Positions 6,544-14,200 of a stretch of 23,225 nucleotides of DNA are shown in pieces. The notes below the pieces were generated by a model. The model did not search any database and was not told where the DNA came from. It was given only the letters and a program-made list of their open reading frames with translations. The stretch is from a virus. The DNA lies in IMG/VR virus record IMGVR_UViG_3300009155_000285, positions 1 through 23,225 of that record, one strand, 5' to 3'. Position 1 is the first letter of the stretch; each line of letters opens with the position of its first letter. The translations under genes were made by a program, and so were the position numbers.

Positions 6544-6556
6544 AAATTTCCCTAAC
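6531..6556. promoter_or_regulatory. GTTAGG...CCTAAC inverted half-sites flanking the -10 box
   Basis: GTTAGG at 6531-6536 and CCTAAC at 6551-6556 form a 6-bp inverted repeat with 14 bp between them, enclosing the -10 box and the expected transcription start. The same hexamers build the perfect palindrome at 1482-1496. A protein bound here would block RNA polymerase, so this is a candidate repressor site. Confidence 0.45.
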
Positions 6557-6572
6557 CAACAGGAGCTAACAC

Positions 6573-6998
6573 ATGGACGATCAGGTTCAGGAGGACGTAA
6601 CCTCCATGCCACTCGATAAGATGGCCGCAGCGTATATCCGCATACGCGATGCTAGAGATGAACTAAAACGCAAATACGAGGCAGAGGATGAGGGCTTGAA
6701 AGAGCAACTGTCCGTGCTAGATGGGCACATCTTAGAAGTATGCAAAGAAATGAACGCCGACAGCGTTCGCACAAAACATGGCACGATCATACGTTCAGTC
6801 AAGTCACGGTACTGGACTAATGATTGGGATTCAATGTATTCGTTCATAGATGAACACAATGCATTTGGCCTGTTAGAGAAGAGACTTCATCAAACAAACA
6901 TGAAGATTTTTCTTGAAGAGAATCCCGACGTTCTCCCCGCTGGACTCAACGTAGAGAACTCTTATACCGTGGTTGTTAGACGTTCTAAGGAAAACTGA
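6573..6998 (+). CDS. Conserved phage protein of the replication module, function unknown
   Basis: The 141-aa product has an N-terminal coiled-coil-like helix (DKMAAAYIRIRDARDELKR and the charged stretch after it). A small alpha/beta part follows with HGTIIRSVKSRYWTNDWDSM, then FGLLEKRLHQTNMKIFLEEN, and it closes with a basic strand (YTVVVRRSK). I recall this type of protein next to ssDNA-binding and primase genes in several siphophage and podophage genomes, but no activity is known to me. The coiled coil plus a basic domain would suit a DNA-binding or single-strand-annealing accessory role (speculative). It is first in the operon from the 6516 promoter and has a clear AGGAG ribosome site. Confidence 0.75.
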   Translation: MDDQVQEDVTSMPLDKMAAAYIRIRDARDELKRKYEAEDEGLKEQLSVLDGHILEVCKEMNADSVRTKHGTIIRSVKSRYWTNDWDSMYSFIDEHNAFGLLEKRLHQTNMKIFLEENPDVLPAGLNVENSYTVVVRRSKEN

Positions 6999-6999
6999 A

Positions 7000-7932
7000 A
7001 TGAGCAACATTACTTTACTCGACCAAAACCTCCCCGACTTCCTGCAAACTGCGGGTGTTAGTGAGCTTACAAAGCAACTCGCCGGTAAGACCGGTACTAA
7101 GCGCATCGTCCCTAAAAACGGAATCTTCCGTAAGATGGTCGGCGGTGAAGAGATGGGCAAAATCAAGGGCACCCTGAATGCGATTGTTGTCAGCGCATCC
7201 CCCAAAGTCGGGCGTATTTTTTACGCTAAGCAATGGACTCCCGATGCTGAGCCTACTGCCCCTGATTGCTTCTCTAACGATGGTGCTGCACCGGATGCCG
7301 GTAGCGTCAATAAACAAGCGGAGCGTTGCGACTCTTGCCAGCAAAACATCAAAGGTTCTGGTATGGGTAACTCCAAAGCATGCCGCTACTCACGCCGTAT
7401 TGCTATGGTGTTGGAAGAAGATTTTGGTACTTCTTTGGAAGGTGAAGTCTATCAACTTAACTTAGCTTCTAAGTCTTTGTTCGGTGAAGGTTCCGGAGAT
7501 AACACCCATACCTTTGAGAACTACACCAAGTACTTGTCTAACAACGGCAAGAGCTTGGACTATGTGATTACTCAGCTGAGCTTCAACGAAGACAACGACA
7601 ACCAGTCTATTCTGTTTACGCCAGTACGCTACATCAACCAGCATCAGCATGCAGTTACCAGCAAAGCAGCAGCTTCCCCCGAAGTGCATAAGCTGGTCGT
7701 GATGACACCGTATCAAGCCGACATGTCTGGTCGTCCTAAGTTAGAAAACACCCGCCCAATGGGTGAACTGACTAAGGAAGAGGATGCCCCTGTGTATGCG
7801 CCTATCGCAGCAAAAGCTGAAGCAGTAGTCGAAGAGCCTAAAAAGCGCGAGACTAAAAAGTCAGCTGAGCCGACGCCGACCGTCAAGAAAAGCCTTGACG
7901 CCGTAGTTGCTGCTTGGAGTGACGAGGAGTAA
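7000..7932 (+). CDS. Putative single-stranded DNA-binding protein with zinc site and acidic tail
   Basis: I choose the ATG at 7000 because AAGGA lies just upstream; a start at 6973 would lie inside the previous gene. The 310-aa protein has a central region with four cysteines (Cys90, Cys110, Cys113, Cys128), consistent with one zinc site. A Lys/Ala/Glu/Pro-rich linker (about 265-297) follows, then a C-terminal tip AAWSDEE that is aromatic and acidic. A flexible linker ending in an acidic, aromatic tip is the hallmark of phage and bacterial ssDNA-binding proteins, where the tip recruits replication partners. Size and zinc content recall T4 gp32, although I see no direct sequence match. It sits between replication genes. 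Its function as an SSB is an inference. Confidence 0.6.
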   Translation: MSNITLLDQNLPDFLQTAGVSELTKQLAGKTGTKRIVPKNGIFRKMVGGEEMGKIKGTLNAIVVSASPKVGRIFYAKQWTPDAEPTAPDCFSNDGAAPDAGSVNKQAERCDSCQQNIKGSGMGNSKACRYSRRIAMVLEEDFGTSLEGEVYQLNLASKSLFGEGSGDNTHTFENYTKYLSNNGKSLDYVITQLSFNEDNDNQSILFTPVRYINQHQHAVTSKAAASPEVHKLVVMTPYQADMSGRPKLENTRPMGELTKEEDAPVYAPIAAKAEAVVEEPKKRETKKSAEPTPTVKKSLDAVVAAWSDEE

Positions 7933-7935
7933 TTT

Positions 7936-8175
7936 ATGAGCTATGGTTACAGCCAGTGGCTAGTGGACGCTAATAAAAAAGCTTCTCTCAAGTCACTGGG
8001 CGTAACCTTGGGCCGACTCTGCATACGGTTAGGTGTGCCGGTGAACGATGTTGCACAGGAACTAGACGTGAGCCGGATGACGGTTTACAACTGGTTCTGG
8101 GGTCGTTCTGTCCCCAGCAATAAGCACAACGACAAGATCGCCGAATATCTGCAAGTCCTCAAGAAACGCCAATAA
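7936..8175 (+). CDS. Helix-turn-helix (Cro/XRE-like) DNA-binding protein
   Basis: The 79-aa protein contains LGRLCIRLGVPVNDVAQELDVSRMTVYNWFWGR (printed here in parts: VNDVAQELDVS is the first helix and turn, RMTVYNWFWG the recognition helix). This is the arrangement of Cro/XRE-type domains, and there is little else in the protein. The ribosome site GAGGAG overlaps the stop codon of the previous gene, giving tight coupling, and the primase gene begins just after its stop. It may be a small regulator of the phage's own promoters or a primase/origin accessory protein. It is a candidate ligand for the palindromes at 1482 and 6531. Confidence 0.75.
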   Translation: MSYGYSQWLVDANKKASLKSLGVTLGRLCIRLGVPVNDVAQELDVSRMTVYNWFWGRSVPSNKHNDKIAEYLQVLKKRQ

Positions 8176-8176
8176 C

Positions 8177-11026
8177 ATGTCCAATTTTGACCTACTCGAT
8201 ACCGTATTGCCCACGGAGGGGCGGTACTGTGTACTTGGGATAGGAAAGTACCCCGACCAACATTTTGTAGACACCCGAGAAGAAGTCGATGAACTAGCTA
8301 AAAACTTTGTATCCAGTGGGGTTGATGCGTATTTTGGATGCGCTAAGTTTGGCCCCGTTAACAACCGGACTCATGAAAACGCCACGTACTTCCGTGCGCT
8401 TTGGATGGATATTGACTGCGGCCCCACGAAGGCCACACCCGATAAAGACGGAAAAATAAAAGGATACATAGACCAGCAAACTGGACTAGACGAATTCAAG
8501 AAGTTCTGCAAGGTAGTCGGCTTACCCCGTCCAATCCTAGTAAGTTCCGGCTACGGAATACACGCTTACTGGTTGCTTGAAGAAACGTTATCCCGCGCAG
8601 AGTGGAAACCTCTCGCCGACCGACTACGCACACTTTGTGTTGAACATGGTTTGATCGTAGATTCGTCGGTGTTTGAGGCGTCCCGTGTCCTGCGTATACC
8701 GGGTACTTTCAACTTCAAACAAAGTGAGGCGCAGCCGGTTGAAGTCCTAAGCGCTCAATCGTCTCGTATTCCGTACGCGCAGTTGAAAGAGCTACTCGGT
8801 GCAGCCGACGTAGAAGTTCCAGACTTTATACCGCCAAGAACTATGAGCCCCATGATGGAAGCTCTAATGGCTAATAAGGTAAAAGTATTTAAGACCATCA
8901 TGATGCGCTCCGCTAATGGAGAGGGGTGCAATCAGTTAGTTCATTGCTTTGAGAACCAAGAATCAATAGACGAACCCCTTTGGAGATCCGCGCTATCCAT
9001 AGCAGCGTTTTGTAAAGACGGCGATGCGGCGGCACGTAAGATGTCGAACAAGCACCCTGATTACGACGAGCTGGAAGTTAGCCGAAAACTACACCATCTT
9101 AGAGACAAAGGCGGCCCACACCATTGCGGCACTTTCGAGAAGTTAAACCCCGGCGGTTGCGATGGTTGTGTGCATAAAGGAAAAATTAAATCTCCTATCG
9201 TACTTGGTATGGAGATAGAAGAAGCCAATCAGGAAGACAACGTGGTCGTAGCGGACACAGACTCCGGCCAGCGAAATATAAACATACCGGAATATCCACA
9301 TCCTTTTTTTCGCGGTAAGAACGGCGGTATCTACAAGCGCCCAGCCGAGGAAGAGGAGTCTGAGCCAACACTTGTATACGAACACGATTTGTATGTAGTG
9401 AAGCGAATGCGGGACGCCGAGATCGGTGAGATGGCTTTGTTTCGGTTGCATCTACCGCACGATGGCGTTAAAGAGTTTGCTATATCTACTTCAGCTATTT
9501 CGGCAAAAGACGAGCTTAGAAAGCTGCTAGCCCAACAGGGGGTGGTAGCACACCACAAGCAGTATGAAAATTTGGCCACGTTTGTAATTACATTCGTGAA
9601 AAATCTACAGTATCAGAGAAAGGCAGAAACTATGAGAACACAATTTGGATGGGTCGAGGGTGATAGTAAGTTCATCATGGGGGACAAAGAGATTACGAAA
9701 GATGGTTCGTTTTACAGCCCCCCGTCTTCTACTACCGAGTTCTTCGCCAAAAATATTCACCCCAAAGGTGACTTTGATACGTGGAAAAAAGTCTTCAACA
9801 TGTACGCCATGAAGGGGATGGAGCCCCATGCATTTGGAGCGTTATCGGCGTTTGGTTCCCCACTGTTTAAGTTTACTGGGTTGGATGGCGCGATCATCAA
9901 CGTGATATATGAGTTCGCTGGGTCTGGCAAATCCACCATTCTGCGTATGTGCAATAGCGTATACGGACAACCAAAAGCGATGATGGCAATCGAGAAGGAT
10001 ACGATCAACGCCAAGATGCAGCAGCTAGGGGTTATGAATAATCTTCCCAACACGATGGACGAGATTACTAACATGTCGGGCATCGAATTCTCAGACTTGG
10101 CGTACGGCATATCCCAAGGACGGGGCAAGAACCGAGCCAAGAGCCAGACCAATGCTCTGCGTATCAACAACACGAGCTGGCAGAACCTTACGTTATCGTC
10201 GGCGAACGCTAGCTTCTACGAAAAATTGGGGGCAGCGAAAAACACACCCGATGGCGAATCTGTACGCTTGTTGGAATACAAGATTGAACCTAATAATTTG
10301 ATTAGTGTCGCCGAGGGTAAAGAATTATTTGACCATCAACTGAACGAGAACTACGGACACGCCGGTGAAATTTACATACAGTGGCTGGTTAACAACCTAG
10401 AAGACGCACAGGCTTTGCTGAAGAAAGTTCAAGCCCGCATAGACAGGGAAGTTCAGTTCACGGCGCGAGAGCGTTTCTGGTCTGCGGTGGCAGCATGTAA
10501 CATAGCTGGTGGCTTGATTGCCAAAAACTTAGGACTGCATGACTATGATATGCAGGCGGTGTATGAGTGGCTTAAAGGCATGCTCGGTGATATGCGCAAT
10601 GAAGTCAAGCCCCCGCAATTCACGCCGGTTACGGTGCTCGGCGAGTTTATCAACGCCCACATCTATAACGCTCTAGTTGTTAACGGTGAAGTTGATTCGC
10701 GCAGTAACCTGTCGGCACTGCCGTTACTTGAGCCCCGTGGCGAACTGCTCATACGTTACGAGCCAGACACTAAAGATTTGTACATAGCCGCTAAGCAATT
10801 CAAAGATTTCTGCGTAAAACAGCAGGTCAACTACAAGACTCTATTGCAGCAGTTGGGTGATCTGAAGATATTTGTTGAGGCTTCAAACAAGCGTATGTCC
10901 AAAGGCATGAAAGTGGTTTCGCCCGCTGTTCGCATACTTAAATTTGATGCTTCTAACTCTGATTTCCTGCACGTAGACGCATTACTGCCGCAAGATGAAA
11001 ATAGAGACGGTGACGTATCAGCTTGA
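8177..11026 (+). CDS. Primase-helicase fusion (AEP-type primase, zinc motif, DUF927-like ATPase)
   Basis: The protein is 949 aa. The N-terminal third is an archaeo-eukaryotic-type primase: ALWMDIDCG (Asp78, Asp80), SSGYGIHAYWLL (His129) and SRVLRIPGTFNF (Arg170, Arg173) match the three conserved motifs. Near 315-333, HHCGTFEKLNPGGCDGC supplies a likely zinc site (Cys317, Cys328, Cys331 and a His). The C-terminal half has a Walker A (AGSGKST, 581-587) and a Walker B-like MDEIT (Asp628, Glu629), followed by a region like the DUF927/D5 helicase group (SSANASFYEKL). It would prime and unwind DNA for the phage polymerase. It directly follows the HTH gene and overlaps a small downstream gene by 32 bases. 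Confidence 0.88.
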   Translation: MSNFDLLDTVLPTEGRYCVLGIGKYPDQHFVDTREEVDELAKNFVSSGVDAYFGCAKFGPVNNRTHENATYFRALWMDIDCGPTKATPDKDGKIKGYIDQQTGLDEFKKFCKVVGLPRPILVSSGYGIHAYWLLEETLSRAEWKPLADRLRTLCVEHGLIVDSSVFEASRVLRIPGTFNFKQSEAQPVEVLSAQSSRIPYAQLKELLGAADVEVPDFIPPRTMSPMMEALMANKVKVFKTIMMRSANGEGCNQLVHCFENQESIDEPLWRSALSIAAFCKDGDAAARKMSNKHPDYDELEVSRKLHHLRDKGGPHHCGTFEKLNPGGCDGCVHKGKIKSPIVLGMEIEEANQEDNVVVADTDSGQRNINIPEYPHPFFRGKNGGIYKRPAEEEESEPTLVYEHDLYVVKRMRDAEIGEMALFRLHLPHDGVKEFAISTSAISAKDELRKLLAQQGVVAHHKQYENLATFVITFVKNLQYQRKAETMRTQFGWVEGDSKFIMGDKEITKDGSFYSPPSSTTEFFAKNIHPKGDFDTWKKVFNMYAMKGMEPHAFGALSAFGSPLFKFTGLDGAIINVIYEFAGSGKSTILRMCNSVYGQPKAMMAIEKDTINAKMQQLGVMNNLPNTMDEITNMSGIEFSDLAYGISQGRGKNRAKSQTNALRINNTSWQNLTLSSANASFYEKLGAAKNTPDGESVRLLEYKIEPNNLISVAEGKELFDHQLNENYGHAGEIYIQWLVNNLEDAQALLKKVQARIDREVQFTARERFWSAVAACNIAGGLIAKNLGLHDYDMQAVYEWLKGMLGDMRNEVKPPQFTPVTVLGEFINAHIYNALVVNGEVDSRSNLSALPLLEPRGELLIRYEPDTKDLYIAAKQFKDFCVKQQVNYKTLLQQLGDLKIFVEASNKRMSKGMKVVSPAVRILKFDASNSDFLHVDALLPQDENRDGDVSA

Positions 11027-11189
11027 CTGGTCTAAGTTTCGCAAAGGCTACTCGTTCTTTGTACCGTGCGTGGATCACCGAGCAGCTAAAGAAACAATCG
11101 CTACAGTGGCGAAAAGACTAAAGATGAATATTGTTACAAAAGTTGTAATAGTTGATGGCATAAAGGGCTTGCGCGTGTGGAGGGCCTGA
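10995..11189 (+). CDS. Small conserved phage protein, last gene of the replication operon
   Basis: The 64-aa product starts inside the 3' end of the primase gene. The ATG at 10995 has only a weak ribosome site, and a GTG at 11010 is an alternative. The pattern WSKFRKGYSFFVPCVD, then a helix (AKETIATVAKRL) and a closing IKGLRVWR resembles small alpha/beta proteins frequently found in phage early regions. The aromatic/basic C-terminal VWR is typical of that group. Function is unknown. It ends the plus-strand operon, before the terminator at 11242. Confidence 0.65.
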   Translation: MKIETVTYQLDWSKFRKGYSFFVPCVDHRAAKETIATVAKRLKMNIVTKVVIVDGIKGLRVWRA

Positions 11190-11197
11190 GCTATACT
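11169..11197 (+). promoter_or_regulatory. Possible weak promoter upstream of the convergence terminator
   Basis: TTGCGC (11169-11174) and TATACT (11192-11197) are 17 bp apart, overlapping the end of the small gene. Transcription from here would run only about 60 nt before the terminator at 11242-11267, with no reading frame. The -35 is poor, so this may be chance. Confidence 0.2.
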
Positions 11198-11241
11198 CCG
11201 CCCCACTAGTAAGCAGTTGCTAGTAGTTCTCCATAGGTTTA

Positions 11242-11267
11242 CCCCCGGCACTGTCCGGGGGTTTTTT
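11242..11267 (+). terminator. Rho-independent terminator at the convergence of the two modules
   Basis: CCCCCGG and CCGGGGG form a 7-bp all-GC stem with a 6-nt loop (CACTGT), followed by six T residues. It ends plus-strand transcription of the replication operon, and its T-run touches the stop codon of the convergent 2173-aa gene. On the minus strand the hairpin has no following T-run, so it would not stop late transcription efficiently. Confidence 0.88.
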
Positions 11268-14200
11268 ATTTCTTACGATCTTCGCGTTCTCTTTCAATCC
11301 GTTCTTCAAGTTTGTAGAGTGGCAAGTCGGCAAATGCAGCGTTTTTCTCGGTGACTGAAACACCTAACCTAGCACTTGCGCGAGCCTTCATATCTTCTTT
11401 TAATATTTTGGTTAGGTCGTCATTCTTTATTCCGTAAGTTGGGTGCTTCTCGTTAAATTTCGCTATCTCCCCTTCAACTAATTTCTCTAAAGCTTCATCG
11501 CCTTCGTCGTTCTGTTTGCGTACGGCTACTTTTGCTGACAAAATTAGTTGGTTACGCTCGTTCACAATTCTTTGCTCGGCTGCGGTAAGTTTGAATCCGA
11601 CATCGGCTATACGTGCCATCTCTGCGGGGCGGAATCCAATGATTTGCGCAAACAACCTGCCCGTAGAAATCTCATCGGGCGGCACAATTTCCTTGCCTTT
11701 AGAGTCTTTGATGCCCTCATCAGCCATGCGCATGGCAAATCGAATGTTACGAATAGCCGCAGGAGACAGCTTATCCCAAGCCTTTACATCATCGCCGACA
11801 GCAAACGCATCCCAAGCATCAGCGGCACTTAGGCCCAAACTTACAGTTGGCCCCATCTTATCTAGTATGTACGCCACCATACCTTCACGGCTAGACTTGG
11901 CTTCTTTGGTGTCCCTACCCCACAGGTCGTTGAGCCCAATACGCTCTGCGATAGCGGAACCGGTTAAAGCGTTAAGCGGCCCAGAATCTACTAAGTCAGC
12001 CAAAGAAACATTTCCAATCATGATGTCCCCCAACTTTTCTTGTAGGAATACATTGCGGAACCAAGTGTCTGCGTCCAAGTCTTTTAGCTCGTCTGGCCAA
12101 TCATCTTCGCCTTGAAGCTCTTGAAATAGGTAAGCAACTACGCCAATAATAGGACTGAATGCGGGAATACCAGCCAAACCAGCAATACTTCCAGCCGTGA
12201 GGTAGATACCAAAGAATTTAACAGCGGCTGCTTTTTTGCCCTCTTTGTTGAGAAACGGCAGCATCTTTACAAAGTTAGTACACATCAAAAGCGTCATGTG
12301 CAGCGGGAATGTCTTGAACTGCGACAACACCTTACCAATACCACGTTGCATGAAGCGGGGGCGGGCAGTTACGTCGTAGTTACCTAAAGCTTCATTTACA
12401 TCGCTAACAGCTTGATTGATAGCAGCGTCCGGCGACAGGCCCCGTCTTACCCCCAGACGATAAGAAGCAAGATACACAGCCTCGCGGGTTAAACGCTCAA
12501 TGTTGTGCATCAAACTTCCGACTAACAGATCAGCAGCTTCTACGCCTAGCTCTTTTGTCTTGCCTAATACGGTTGATGCTTGTGCAGTGGGGATGCTTTT
12601 GTACCCGTAAACCTCTGATGCGTACGTCGATTGCGTAATCCCACGCTGGAACATTTCTCGAATCGCCCGCTTTTCGTCTTCGGTTACATCCTTGTTATTT
12701 GTAATGCTTGGAGCCACCAGAGAAGTAGTGCCATCAGGGTTTTCCCTAACAACACTGTACTGATTAATGTACGTCATCATTTTAGCCAGCTCTTTACCCG
12801 CTGCAATGACGTTATTGTGGTTAGCCCCAAGCACTGGGAGTGCAGAAACATAGAGGCTAGATGGTTGAATTAACGCAGAAGATGCGCCAGACAAGAACCA
12901 GAAGAACGATACCTTGTTCGCAACGCCTGCAATAGCATCACCCAAACTATTCTTGTCTCCCTCTAGCGCAAGATTGACGCGCTCTTGCGCCTCATCTACA
13001 AACGGGGTTAGATTTGAGTTGCCTTTAGCCGCTTCACGAGCAGCCGACAACGAGTTACGTAGCAGTGGTGAATACTTCAACTTGGCCAAGTGCATGGAGG
13101 TCGAAGAAGCCGTAGTTGATATATTGCGCAAAACGTCGGTACTAAAACCAGCACGATCTTTACGGTGAATGAACTGCCCACGGAACTTTTGTTCGGGCAT
13201 AGTGTTCAAATAGATTTGGTAGATAGCATCTTTGAGTGCTTCTTTAGCTTGAGGTGAATCAAACTTTTCTTGGTCGATAGCATCAAATACTTTGGTTAGC
13301 ATTTCGCTGTTACCCTGAGTCGCTGCACGTAACGATGCAATGCTGTCGTTCATATCTAACGTACCGTTGTCCATCATGTTGTCTACATCATCTCTACGTG
13401 AAGCAGCAATCTCAGCGGCGCGTTGGTTACGCTCGCCGACCGACTCAAACATGTAAAACGCTTCTTTAGTTTCACCGCCGACTTTTTCGCTGATGCGCAG
13501 CCAGTAGTTGCCGCGACGTACTAGTGGGAAGTATGGGGTAATACGCGCACCAGCCTCAAATGTTTGTCGCAGGACTTTGATCAGGTTTTCTTTAGCTTCA
13601 GGAGCCATGCCCTGTATAGCCATAACTTGCTGATCGAGCAGGTCGGAATAAAGGTCGATTAAATCTTCGTAGTACTGCTTTAGCTGGCGATACATGTTTT
13701 GGCCTTTAGCCCCGACTTTATTCCACAGTGCATCAATGTCCGTACTGCGTTCTTTTGCTTTGGGGTTTGATGGGTCGATCTGCGCAATAGTGCTTTCGTA
13801 AACTAGGCTTGCAAAATCTTCACGGAACTTTTTAGCACTTCCCCATAGGGGGTTAAGTTCTTTTTTGAACTTTGCAAGAATGCTGCCTGCGCCAGCTTGC
13901 AGGGAATTAGACATGCCAAGCATGCTTTGAAGCTGCGTACTTACGTCTTCTAAAGATCTAATGCCCGACCAATCAGCCAAGAATGGCATAGTTGGCATTG
14001 TTACAAGCCGCTTTACAGCCGCATGGGTCATGTTCTGCCACCTGCGGTTTACTAGGCCCTTTAAAAGAATCAAAGCTTTTTCTGGGTCTCTGGCCATCTG
14101 CATCATCTCGATGCCCTCGCCTTCTTCCCCTTCTCTGGAAGCTGCTACAGTTTCTCTGGCTGTAGCAGCGGCTTTCTTCAGTTCTTCTGCGGTACGAACT

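Noticed and set aside
11190-11241. tRNA or structured RNA in the convergence gap
   Set aside because: There is no cloverleaf or T-loop motif. Only the terminator hairpin and a poor promoter-like pair are visible.
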